Assembly (NCBI GenBank): GCA_036641395.1
Contig: JAVWEY010000011.1
Location: forward strand, 1-39,985
Direction: 5' to 3'
From: JAVXTH01 sp036641395
Lineage (GTDB): Bacteria > Bacillota_I > Bacilli_A > Erysipelotrichales > Erysipelotrichaceae
DNA: 39,985 nucleotides
The notes under the pieces are model-generated. The model had not been told where the DNA came from and did no database searches. It worked only from the letters and a program-made list of their open reading frames with translations. The translations under genes were made by a program, and so were the position numbers. Below, in pieces: positions 31,722-39,338 of the stretch (position 1 is its first letter; every line of letters starts with the position of its first letter).

Positions 31722-32255
31722 AGAAAGAAGTACTAATATAAGAAAGGCGTGAGACCAATGGACTGTTCTACTTCTTAAATTATTATATGACATTGTAACT
31801 TGCTTAAAAACGATAATATAATAATTTATTCATCGAAAATACGGTGGGAATCATCGGAATTGAAGTCTTTGTAAAATAGGTGAAAGATATTGATAAAAAG
31901 AAAATGGGGATCGCAAGGTTTCTAACTTATGAATTCATAAACATAAGGTATTCATTTCATACATTGTAGTAATCCTTTCTTAAGTAGTATGAAAGGTAAA
32001 CAGATTTATGTTTGTCAAAGAAATAAATGCTTATTACATTTGAAGATTTAGGTCAAAAGTAACTTGATCGTAATACCCGATTTGTTTCAATGAATTAATA
32101 TATTGTTATGAACTGTTATATCGATAATTTGACTGGAGGAGACTAGCAACGTAGATAAAAATGCAGTTAATGATATTGGCAAGTATAGAAGATATAACAG
32201 AGTTAAAAATTGAATGATTTATAATAGGTCATTACTTAATTTGGTAATGACCTTT
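31722..32255 (+). ncRNA. putative large structured non-coding RNA (about 530 nt)
   Basis: This stretch has no credible coding frame on either strand, yet has its own extended -10 promoter and ends in a hairpin. Complementary segments seen by eye: 31725-31732 with 31769-31776 (8 bp); 31777-31788 with 31816-31827 (12 bp, directly abutting the first); 31925... at 31926-31931 with 31942-31947 (6 bp); 31955-31962 with 31987-31994 (8 bp); 32051-32056 with 32064-32069 (6 bp, one G-U); and a 10-bp perfect long-range helix 32113-32122 with 32191-32200 that encloses 32129-32135 with 32164-32170 (7 bp). GC-richer islands lie in or next to these helices. It is not tmRNA, RNase P, 6S or SRP RNA by their hallmark sequences. 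It may belong to a large-RNA class (such as ROOL, GOLLD or OLE) or be new; I cannot tell. A 6-codon frame MDCSTS at 31758 is present near the 5' end. Confidence 0.55.
32226..32255 (+). terminator. hairpin at the 3' end of the RNA candidate
   Basis: AGGTCATTAC (32226-32235) and GTAATGACCT (32244-32253) form a perfect 10-bp stem. The following TTACTATA has only a short T run, so termination may be incomplete or the hairpin may be a 3'-stabilising stem. Confidence 0.65.
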
Positions 32256-32282
32256 ACTATAGTAAGAATCATTCATTTCAGG

Positions 32283-32288
32283 TATAAT
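32283..32288 (+). promoter_or_regulatory. -10 element of the GGDEF gene
   Basis: Perfect TATAAT about 50 bases before the GTG start at 32339; no good -35 is visible at 17 bp. Confidence 0.4.
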
Positions 32289-32338
32289 AGTTAAATATAT
32301 ATAAGAATATGTTATTATATTTAAAAAGAGGTGATTGT

Positions 32339-33448
32339 GTGGAAATTTTAATCCAAATATTAATCATTTTAGAATTATTGCTTGCGGTATTTTACACAAT
32401 TACTATTTGCAGTAAGCGTAAAAGAAAGTTATCTTTTATTATCTTAGTTTATTCTATAATGACGATCCTTTTATTACTATTTCATTTCTTTGTTTTTAAA
32501 ACCTTACCTTGGTATGGAAAAGGCAATGGTTTATTTCTTTTAGTTGCTATTGTATTTTCATTCCCAATGAAATATTTCTATCGTCAAGATATGAATTATT
32601 TATTAACACTAAGCTCTACTTCTTCTGTATATGTAGTCTTTGCCTTTATGACTGCAGTTCGCTTTTCTCATTTATTATCGGATGATTATTTTTACTTAGC
32701 AATCTTTATTGTTCAAACAATATTCTTTTTACTTAGTTGGGAAACATTTAGTTCATTCATGAGAAATAAATATGTTGTCGTTTTAAGAAGTGTTAATAAA
32801 AAATCAATTAATGTTTTATTAAACTTTTCTATTTTACTATTTATCTTTTTAGTATTAATTAATTATGTCTTTATAAAAGATGGAAATAATATATTAAAGT
32901 TATTGATTGTATTACTATTATTACTTATTGTTGTTATTTGTTATGGGTTATTTTCTTCTCTAGTTACGGCAAATCGTCATGTTGAGTATTTTAAAAGAGA
33001 AAGTCGTTTTGACTCACTAACAAAGATAAGGAATCGCAAATGTTTATATGAAGATGCTCAAAAATATATGGATCGAAAGATTGAATTCTCATTAATTTTT
33101 ATGGATTTGGATAATTTTAAAGAAATAAATGATTATTATGGACATATCGTTGGTGATTGTTATCTACTTAACTTTGCAAATGAAGTTACTAGAGTAACAA
33201 AAGGTAATGAATTTTATCGTATTTCTGGTGATGAATTTGTACTTTTAAGTTTAAAAGAAAAGCGACTTGACTTATTAGATATATTAAATCATTTACATAT
33301 ACCAAATTGTAACTCTGATATAGAATTCTTGGGAGTTAGTTATGGAGTAGCTGATTATCCATTTGACGGAAATAATTTGGGTAAATTATTATCTTGTGCT
33401 GATAATCGAATGTATGAAGAAAAAAGATATCGTAAGACAAATTTATAG
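32339..33448 (+). CDS. membrane-bound GGDEF-domain protein (putative diguanylate cyclase)
   Basis: 369 residues from a GTG that follows AGAGGTG by 7 bases; an in-frame ATG at 32309 has no binding site. The first 205 residues contain about seven hydrophobic helices with short loops and no recognised sensor domain. The C-terminal 160 residues are a GGDEF domain: FDSLTKIRNRKCLYED, LIFMDLDNFKEINDYYGHIVGD and the active-site loop RISGDEF (about residue 300), a serine variant of GGDEF that is seen in some active cyclases. The RxxD inhibitory site that normally stands a few residues before this loop is absent (VTKGNEFYR). No EAL or PilZ protein is in the window. Confidence 0.9.
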   Translation: MEILIQILIILELLLAVFYTITICSKRKRKLSFIILVYSIMTILLLLFHFFVFKTLPWYGKGNGLFLLVAIVFSFPMKYFYRQDMNYLLTLSSTSSVYVVFAFMTAVRFSHLLSDDYFYLAIFIVQTIFFLLSWETFSSFMRNKYVVVLRSVNKKSINVLLNFSILLFIFLVLINYVFIKDGNNILKLLIVLLLLLIVVICYGLFSSLVTANRHVEYFKRESRFDSLTKIRNRKCLYEDAQKYMDRKIEFSLIFMDLDNFKEINDYYGHIVGDCYLLNFANEVTRVTKGNEFYRISGDEFVLLSLKEKRLDLLDILNHLHIPNCNSDIEFLGVSYGVADYPFDGNNLGKLLSCADNRMYEEKRYRKTNL

Positions 33449-33519
33449 CGTTATTTTAAAGGATATATTAAAGATGATAAACATATATATTGGCTTCTTT
33501 AATCTATCCTTTTTATCAT

Positions 33520-33536
33520 GTTTTCAATTGAAACAT
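33520..33536. other. imperfect palindrome resembling parS
   Basis: TGTTTTCAATTGAAACA at 33520-33536 has outer TGTTT/AAACA arms like the Firmicute parS site TGTTTCACGTGAAACA, but the core is CAATTG instead of CACGTG and one T is inserted. It lies about 65 bp before rsmG-noc-parA-parB. It could be a decayed or variant ParB/Noc site, or an RNA hairpin after the GGDEF gene. Confidence 0.35.
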
Positions 33537-33567
33537 GAAATCTATAGTTTCTATGTGTTGATAATTT

Positions 33568-33576
33568 TGGTATAAT
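33568..33576 (+). promoter_or_regulatory. extended -10 promoter of the rsmG-noc-parA-parB operon
   Basis: TGGTATAAT (TG, one base, TATAAT) 27 bases before the rsmG start. The -35 candidate TTTCTA is weak. Confidence 0.6.
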
Positions 33577-33602
33577 GTAGGATAGCGAAAGGGTTGAAGA
33601 GA

Positions 33603-34313
33603 ATGAATCAAATATTTCATCAAGATGATTTTGTAGGTATCTTAAAAACACATGGAATTGTTTTAAATGAACATCAAATTAAACAATTTAAAGATTATGC
33701 TAAAATGCTTCAAGAGTGGAACAAAAAGATGAATTTAACGGCAATTGATGATTTAGATGGAATTTATGAAAAGCATTTCTTAGATTCAATCCTACCAAGT
33801 TTTGATATAGCGATACAAGGTAAATTATGTGATGTGGGAGCGGGTGCAGGGTTTCCTAGTATTCCACTTAAAATATGTAACCCGAATTTATCGGTTACAA
33901 TTGTTGAACCATTAGGGAAAAGAATAACATTTTTGAAAGAGTTAGTACATTGTTTAGGCTTTGATGATATTAAATTATGTAATGAACGAAGTGAAGACCA
34001 TGCATTACATCATCGTGAAGAATATGATGTTGTAACTGCAAGAGCTGTTGCAAATCTTACGATGTTGTCAGAATTATGTATTCCTTTAGTTAAAAGAAAC
34101 GGTATTTTCTTGGCGATGAAGGGTGATAAAGGCAATGTAGAATATAAAGAAGCTATGCATGCGATTAATTTATTAGGTTGTGTTTTAAGTGAAGAATTTG
34201 AAAAGACATTAGTGGATGGTTCAAAGCGGATTAATTTTGTTTTCACAAAGATAAAAGAAACTCCCAATAAATATCCACGTAGTTTCGCAATGATTAAAAA
34301 GAATCCGCTTTAA
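33603..34313 (+). CDS. rsmG: 16S rRNA (guanine-N7) methyltransferase RsmG (GidB)
   Basis: SAM-dependent methylation of G527 in 16S rRNA. 236 residues from the ATG at 33603; the in-frame TTG at 33594 directly abuts AAAGGG and is less likely. Family signatures: MNLTAIDDLDGIYEKHFLDSI and the SAM-binding loop LCDVGAGAGFPSIPLKI, followed by VTIVEPLGKRITFLKEL and VVTARAVANL. It leads the origin-proximal cluster rsmG-noc-parA-parB, a standard order in Bacillus and relatives; mnmG, usually just upstream, is 12 kb away here. Confidence 0.97.
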   Translation: MNQIFHQDDFVGILKTHGIVLNEHQIKQFKDYAKMLQEWNKKMNLTAIDDLDGIYEKHFLDSILPSFDIAIQGKLCDVGAGAGFPSIPLKICNPNLSVTIVEPLGKRITFLKELVHCLGFDDIKLCNERSEDHALHHREEYDVVTARAVANLTMLSELCIPLVKRNGIFLAMKGDKGNVEYKEAMHAINLLGCVLSEEFEKTLVDGSKRINFVFTKIKETPNKYPRSFAMIKKNPL

Positions 34314-34324
34314 GGAGGATACAT

Positions 34325-35092
34325 ATGAAAGAAGTTAAGACAATCTCGATTGATCAAATAGAACCTAATCCATTTCAACCTCGAGTAGAATTCAATGGTG
34401 ATGCGTTAATGGACCTTGCTCAATCGATTCGTGAAAATGGATTAATTCAACCAATTTGTGTTCGTGAGAAAACAAAAGACAATTATGAAATTGTTGCAGG
34501 AGAGAGACGTTATCGGGCAATGAAATTAATCGGACAAATTGAAGTGCCGGTTATTGTAATGGATGCAAATGAACTACAGATGGCAGAAATGGCATTAGTA
34601 GAGAATATTCAACGAGAGAATTTAAGTGCAATTGAAGAAGCAAAAGCTTATGTTGAAATTATGCGATGTGCCAATTTAACTCAATCATCTTTAGCTTTAA
34701 AAGTTGGAAAGTCGCAATCTTCGATTGCGAATAAACTTAGATTATTAAACTTAGATGATAATATTCAAAATGCGGTTCGTTCTAAGATAATTAGCGAACG
34801 ACATGCAAGAGCACTATTAAGTGTAGAGAAGCAACAACAAGATGAGTATTTGAATAAAATTATTAAGAAGAAATTAACGGTTGCGGAAACCGAGAAGATG
34901 ATAAAAAAAGATTTAAGTCCTAAAGATGAACATAATAAACCGGTTATGAAGGGTGTTACTAGAAATGTAAAGATTGCTATTAATACAATTAAACAAGCAA
35001 TAACGATGGTAAGTCGAACGGGTGTTTTAATGGATATAAAAGAAGATGAGAGTGAAGATGATTATACAATCAGTATTCGCTTTTCGAAATAG
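34325..35092 (+). CDS. noc: Noc-like ParB-family nucleoid occlusion protein
   Basis: 255 residues with an N-terminal ParB/Noc CTP-binding domain (IDQIEPNPFQPR, GERRYRA at 59-65, ENIQREN at 93-99) and a helix-turn-helix domain (about 117-142, LTQSSLALKVGKSQSSIANKL). The position between rsmG and parA is that of noc in Bacillus, which is the main reason for the name. The LGKGLSAIFG-type segment of true ParB that stimulates ParA is missing. Unlike Bacillus Noc, there is also no N-terminal amphipathic membrane-targeting helix, because the protein starts directly with the CTPase domain. So the role could be occlusion without this anchor, or a second ParB. Start follows AAGGAGG. Confidence 0.85.
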   Translation: MKEVKTISIDQIEPNPFQPRVEFNGDALMDLAQSIRENGLIQPICVREKTKDNYEIVAGERRYRAMKLIGQIEVPVIVMDANELQMAEMALVENIQRENLSAIEEAKAYVEIMRCANLTQSSLALKVGKSQSSIANKLRLLNLDDNIQNAVRSKIISERHARALLSVEKQQQDEYLNKIIKKKLTVAETEKMIKKDLSPKDEHNKPVMKGVTRNVKIAINTIKQAITMVSRTGVLMDIKEDESEDDYTISIRFSK

Positions 35093-35108
35093 ATAAGGAC
35101 GTGAATGT

Positions 35109-35894
35109 ATGGGAAAAATAATTTCAATATCTAATCAAAAGGGTGGCGTTGGAAAAACAACTACTGCGATTAACTTAGCAAGTGGATTAGGTTATATGGG
35201 GAATAAAGTATTATTGGTTGATTTTGATCCTCAAGGAAATGCAACACAGGGAGTTGGGGCCAATGCCAAAGGGAATAAATTAAGTGTATATAATTTAATT
35301 ATGGAGGATTACGAAGTAAGAGATATTCGTAAGCAATTAACCGCTCCACCAATTGATATACTACCATCGAATATATCACTTGCAGGTGCAGATTTAGAGA
35401 TGGTTAAATTCGAATCTGGGAAAGAACAATTATTAAAAAAGAAATTGGATAGTGTAAGGGATGAATACGATTATATAATAATTGATTGTCCACCATCTTT
35501 AGGGCTATTAAATACAAATGCTTTAACGGCATCAGATTCGGTATTAATACCAGTTCAATGTGAGTATTATGCCTTAGAAGGAGTAACCCAGTTGTTACTA
35601 ACAATTCGTTTGGTGCAACAATTATTTAATAAAGATTTAATGATTGAAGGAGTTATTCTAACCATGTATGATTCACGTACTAAGTTAAGTATTGAAGTCC
35701 AACAAGAGGTACGTAAACACTTTAAAGACCGTGTATATCGTAGTTCAATACCACGTAATGTAAAGCTTAGTGAAGCACCATCGAGAGGTATGTCAATCTT
35801 TGAATATGATGTTAAATGCGAAGGCGCAAAAGCCTATGCAGGACTTGCAAATGAAGTAGTGAAGATGAATAAAACAATTGGGAGGAAATCATAA
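35109..35894 (+). CDS. parA: chromosome partitioning ATPase ParA (Soj)
   Basis: 261 residues. The deviant Walker A KGGVGKTTT spans 11-19, Walker A' VDFDPQGNAT follows, and Walker B is YIIIDCPPSLG. The short N-terminus without an extra DNA-binding domain marks it as chromosomal Soj type rather than plasmid type. It works with ParB in origin segregation and may regulate DnaA. Lies between the two ParB-family genes and overlaps parB by 1 base (TAATG). Confidence 0.96.
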   Translation: MGKIISISNQKGGVGKTTTAINLASGLGYMGNKVLLVDFDPQGNATQGVGANAKGNKLSVYNLIMEDYEVRDIRKQLTAPPIDILPSNISLAGADLEMVKFESGKEQLLKKKLDSVRDEYDYIIIDCPPSLGLLNTNALTASDSVLIPVQCEYYALEGVTQLLLTIRLVQQLFNKDLMIEGVILTMYDSRTKLSIEVQQEVRKHFKDRVYRSSIPRNVKLSEAPSRGMSIFEYDVKCEGAKAYAGLANEVVKMNKTIGRKS

Positions 35895-36772
35895 TGTCGA
35901 AAAAGGATGAATCAAGATTAGGCAAAGGATTAAGTGCAATCTTTGGTGAAGATATTAATGATGTTCTTGATGATATTCAACAAGGTCGAAGTGAAGTAGG
36001 TAGTGGTAAGTTAGAAATTTCAGTTGATGATATTAAACCTAACCCTTATCAACCACGTAAAGATTTTGATGATGATAAAATTAGTGAACTTTCAGATTCA
36101 ATTAAACTTCATGGTGTTTTTACACCAATCTTAGTTAAACGAAGTGTGCTTGGTTACGAACTCATTACTGGAGAGCGACGCTTACGGGCTAGTAAACTTG
36201 CAGGGAAAGAAACAATACCTGCTATAGTAATGGATTTTGATGATCAACAAATGATGGAAATTGCTTTATTAGAAAATATTCAACGTGAAGATTTAAATGC
36301 AATTGAAGAAGCAAATGCATATGAGAAATTAATTAAAAAATTGTCTTATACACAAGAAGAATTAGCAACAAGAATTGGGAAATCTAGAGAACATGTGGCA
36401 AACATGTTACGTTTATTAAAACTTCCTAAAGGTATTCAACAATATGTTATTAATAAAGATTTAAGTATGGGGCATGTTCGTGCTTTATTATCACTTACAT
36501 CGGATGAAGAAATGGTAGAAATTGCGAAAAAAGCAATTAAAGAAAAACTATCAGTTCGTAATGTTGAACAATTAGTAAAACAAACACATCAGCCATATCA
36601 TAAAGAAGTAATCAAAGAAGAAGATTTAGGGCTTGTAAGTGTAAGAAATATTCTTCAAAACAAACTTCAAACACAGGTTAAAATTGATCATAAACAAATT
36701 ATGATTCAATATCAAGATATTAAAGATTTAAATCGTATTTTAGAAATATTAGGTTGTTTAGAAGAAGAGTAG
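35894..36772 (+). CDS. parB: chromosome partitioning protein ParB (Spo0J)
   Basis: 292 residues. N-terminal LGKGLSAIFG (9-18) is the ParA-stimulating motif; the CTPase domain has IKPNPYQPRKDF and GERRLRA, and ENIQREDL; the helix-turn-helix contains YTQEELATRIGKSREHVANMLRLLKLP; the C-terminus is a dimerisation domain. Loads at parS and slides as a CTP-dependent clamp. Starts after GGAGGAAATCATA, overlapping parA's stop. The resemblance to the Noc-like protein at 34325 reflects the known common origin of the two families. Followed by a terminator. Confidence 0.96.
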   Translation: MSKKDESRLGKGLSAIFGEDINDVLDDIQQGRSEVGSGKLEISVDDIKPNPYQPRKDFDDDKISELSDSIKLHGVFTPILVKRSVLGYELITGERRLRASKLAGKETIPAIVMDFDDQQMMEIALLENIQREDLNAIEEANAYEKLIKKLSYTQEELATRIGKSREHVANMLRLLKLPKGIQQYVINKDLSMGHVRALLSLTSDEEMVEIAKKAIKEKLSVRNVEQLVKQTHQPYHKEVIKEEDLGLVSVRNILQNKLQTQVKIDHKQIMIQYQDIKDLNRILEILGCLEEE

Positions 36773-36795
36773 GATATTTGTTAATGAATATTAAT

Positions 36796-36829
36796 AAGAT
36801 ATTAGAGAGTAATTCTTTAATATCTTTTT
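36796..36829 (+). terminator. terminator of the par operon
   Basis: AAGATATTA (36796-36804) and TAATATCTT (36818-36826) make a 9-bp stem, followed by TTTT. Confidence 0.75.
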
Positions 36830-36897
36830 AAACGGAACATTGAACTAAAGCTTGGTAAGTGATAAAGTTATTACTATAGAAAATATTGAGGACAAAC

Positions 36898-38034
36898 ATG
36901 AAAACGAAACTAAAAAAAAGAAATTGTATTATTCTAGTTATTTTAATTCTAAGTTTGTGTGGAGTGGGTATATTTTTCTATCAAAAATATACAATTAAAA
37001 AGAGTCATGATGCAATGAAAATTGTGTTTATCAAAGAAGCAATAATTGAATATGGAGATAAGCATTATGATGTTAAGAAACTTGTAAAGAACGCTACAGA
37101 TAAGATTATATCTTATCCTAAAGTAGACACGAATAAGATTGGGAAACAAGAATTAAAATTTGTAATTGAAAAAGATAAATATAAAAAAAACATTAAATTT
37201 AATGTAGAAGTTAAAGATACTATGAAACCAATTATTAAATTAAAGGAAGAAACAATGAGTTTATATTTGAATTGTGAATTTGATCCAAAAACAAATATTG
37301 AATCAATTAGTGATCCTGTAGATGGTGAATTAGTCTTGAGTGAAAAAGAAAAGAAGAATGCCTATACAATTAAAAGTGAAGTTGATGTTAATACAGAAGG
37401 AAATTATAAAGTAAGTATTAACGCAATCGATCAACATCGGAATAGCGAACATAAAGAATATACGGTAGAAATAAAAAAAGAAGAAGTTAAACCAGTTCAA
37501 GCAGCACCAATCGTAACGCAAACTAATAATGGGAATCAACCAACTTATGTAAATGGCATTTTATTAGTAAATAAAAACCATCCAATTCCAGCTAATTTTG
37601 GAGGTGGGAATGCTATCGCTTCTGCGGCCTTGACAAACCTACAAAATGGAGCAGGAAGTGCAGGATTTAGTATGCCATTATGTTCGGGATATCGCTCCTA
37701 TAATACCCAGCGGTGGTTATACAACAATTATGTCGCACAATATGGACAAGCATCTGCGGATACCTTCTCAGCACGTCCGGGAACATCGGAACATCAAACC
37801 GGATTAGCTTTTGATGTTGGAGCGATTGATGACAATTATGGTAATACACCAGCAGGTATTTGGTTAGCTCAAAATTGTCAAAAGTATGGTTTTATTATTC
37901 GTTACTTATCTGGTAAAGAAGGAATCACCGGTTATAAATATGAACCTTGGCACATTCGTTATGTTGGTGTCGATGTTGCTACCGCAATCATGTCACAAGG
38001 AATAACCTTAGAGGAATATTTAGGGACTAATTAA
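36898..38034 (+). CDS. VanY-type D-alanyl-D-alanine carboxypeptidase, membrane-anchored
   Basis: 378 residues from the ATG after GAGGA. An N-terminal signal anchor (about 10-28) is followed by about 170 residues with an Ig-like fold reminiscent of DUF5011 (DTMKPIIKLKEE, VNTEGNYKVSINAIDQHRN), a short linker, and the C-terminal peptidase M15B/VanY domain (about 215-378). Zinc site residues are in ARPGTSEHQTGLAFDVG (His and Asp) and in EPWHIRYVG (His), with SGYRSYNTQ upstream. It should trim peptidoglycan stem peptides outside the membrane. The adjacent genes do not suggest a glycopeptide resistance cluster, so this is a housekeeping cell-wall enzyme. Confidence 0.92.
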   Translation: MKTKLKKRNCIILVILILSLCGVGIFFYQKYTIKKSHDAMKIVFIKEAIIEYGDKHYDVKKLVKNATDKIISYPKVDTNKIGKQELKFVIEKDKYKKNIKFNVEVKDTMKPIIKLKEETMSLYLNCEFDPKTNIESISDPVDGELVLSEKEKKNAYTIKSEVDVNTEGNYKVSINAIDQHRNSEHKEYTVEIKKEEVKPVQAAPIVTQTNNGNQPTYVNGILLVNKNHPIPANFGGGNAIASAALTNLQNGAGSAGFSMPLCSGYRSYNTQRWLYNNYVAQYGQASADTFSARPGTSEHQTGLAFDVGAIDDNYGNTPAGIWLAQNCQKYGFIIRYLSGKEGITGYKYEPWHIRYVGVDVATAIMSQGITLEEYLGTN

Positions 38035-38048
38035 TAAGGAGGAATTTT

Positions 38049-39308
38049 ATGAAAGTCGGTTTTTCTAAAGCAATTATTACTCCCAAACTACCTGTTAAAC
38101 TAGCAGGATATGCAGTAGAACGTATTGCTAGTGGAGTACTTGATGATTTATATGTACGTGTTCTTACTTTTGATCAAGAAGGAAAAAGAAAAGCAATTTT
38201 AAGTTTAGAATTGCTTGCAATTGATGATTTGTATTTAAATAAATTAAAAGAATACTGTAAAATTGAAGGACTTGAAGATGTTGAAATAGAAGCATTTGCG
38301 ATTCATACGCATTCAGGTCCGGTAGGCACATGTGATTGTACAAACGGGCCGCTTGCAGGCTTTGAAAGTGTCTTAGGTTCACCTAATTATGAATATATTA
38401 ATACGCTATGTATTCAAAGTATTAAGGCAATGAAGGAAGCATTTCAAACTCAAGATGAATGTATTTTAAGTATAAGTGAAGGATACATTCATGGAGTGGG
38501 AAAGAATCGCCATATTGAAACAGGGGTTGGGGATGAATCTTTACTTGTAATGAATTTTAAGAGAAGTGATGGACAAACATGTATCTTATATCATTTCGCA
38601 TGTCATCCAACTTTACTACATGAAGATAGTTTACTTATTTCAGCTGATATCATTGGTGCAATTAATGAGAAACTAGAAGCGATGCAAGTTATGCCAATCT
38701 TTATTAATGGTAGTTGTGGAGATATTAGTACTCGTTTTACTCGCATTAATTCAGATTTAAGTGAATTAGAACGCTATGCAAATATTACCCAACAAGCAAT
38801 TATTGAAGCAAATAAAAAGATAACTTATTCAGGGAAGATTAATTCAATTACATTTGATTATCATAAATTTAATTTAAAATTAAAAGAGAATGAAAAGATT
38901 GAAGATACAAAAGCTAAAATGGATCAATGTAGTATTGATGTGGAAATGGCAAAATTGAAACATATAAATAATAAAGAACTAAGATTAATTGAATCAAATT
39001 ATGAAGGGGCAACAATTGCTTATCTTCATTCTCTTCATCCATTTGTGAAAGATAATTGGGATATTGATGTATCATTCATTACAATTAATGATTATAAATT
39101 TATTACAATTCCCGCAGAATTATTTTGTGGATTAAGTAATCCAATTAAACAATTAAAAAAAATATATTTCTTTGGCTATGCAAATGGTTATTACGATTAT
39201 ATCGCAGATGATGATGCATATCAAAATAATTATTATGAGGCAATGTGTAGTCCCTTTAAACAAGGTGAGGGAGAATATTTAATGGAATTAATAAAGAAAG
39301 CAATGTAA
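38049..39308 (+). CDS. neutral/alkaline ceramidase N-terminal-like protein
   Basis: 419 residues, 14 bases downstream of the VanY-type gene and after AAGGAGG, so probably cotranscribed. FSKAIITPKLPVKLAGYA, IEAFAIHTHSGP, YHFACHPTLLH and FINGSCGDI match the neutral/alkaline non-lysosomal ceramidase domain family (PF04734), with the conserved His residues for zinc (in HTHSGP and CHPTLL). There is no signal peptide, membrane helix or C-terminal ceramidase domain, so it is cytoplasmic and shorter than true ceramidases. Bacteria of this group are not expected to make ceramide, so the substrate is probably an amide of another kind (inference). Confidence 0.82.
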   Translation: MKVGFSKAIITPKLPVKLAGYAVERIASGVLDDLYVRVLTFDQEGKRKAILSLELLAIDDLYLNKLKEYCKIEGLEDVEIEAFAIHTHSGPVGTCDCTNGPLAGFESVLGSPNYEYINTLCIQSIKAMKEAFQTQDECILSISEGYIHGVGKNRHIETGVGDESLLVMNFKRSDGQTCILYHFACHPTLLHEDSLLISADIIGAINEKLEAMQVMPIFINGSCGDISTRFTRINSDLSELERYANITQQAIIEANKKITYSGKINSITFDYHKFNLKLKENEKIEDTKAKMDQCSIDVEMAKLKHINNKELRLIESNYEGATIAYLHSLHPFVKDNWDIDVSFITINDYKFITIPAELFCGLSNPIKQLKKIYFFGYANGYYDYIADDDAYQNNYYEAMCSPFKQGEGEYLMELIKKAM

Positions 39309-39309
39309 A

Positions 39310-39338
39310 AGAGAACGCACATGCGCTCTCTAATTTTT
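39310..39338. terminator. terminator between the convergent ceramidase-like and DUF5662 genes
   Basis: AGAG and CGC pair with GCG and CTCT (39310-39329) with a two-base bulge; T6 at 39333-39338 follows. The minus-strand gene ends within the T run. Confidence 0.6.

Noticed and set aside
31758..31778. Leader peptide gene MDCSTS as a confident feature
   Set aside because: Six codons with a poorly placed binding site can arise by chance, and it lies inside a helix of the RNA candidate.
31722..32255. tmRNA, RNase P RNA, SRP RNA, 6S RNA, or a cyclic-di-GMP riboswitch for the GGDEF gene
   Set aside because: None of the hallmark sequences of these RNAs could be found, and the GGDEF gene has its own -10 element after the hairpin.
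33518..33538. Terminator of the GGDEF gene
   Set aside because: The hairpin is real but is not followed by a T run.
36898..38034. Vancomycin resistance vanY
   Set aside because: No vanHAX or VanRS-like genes are near; the domain is common in ordinary cell-wall enzymes.
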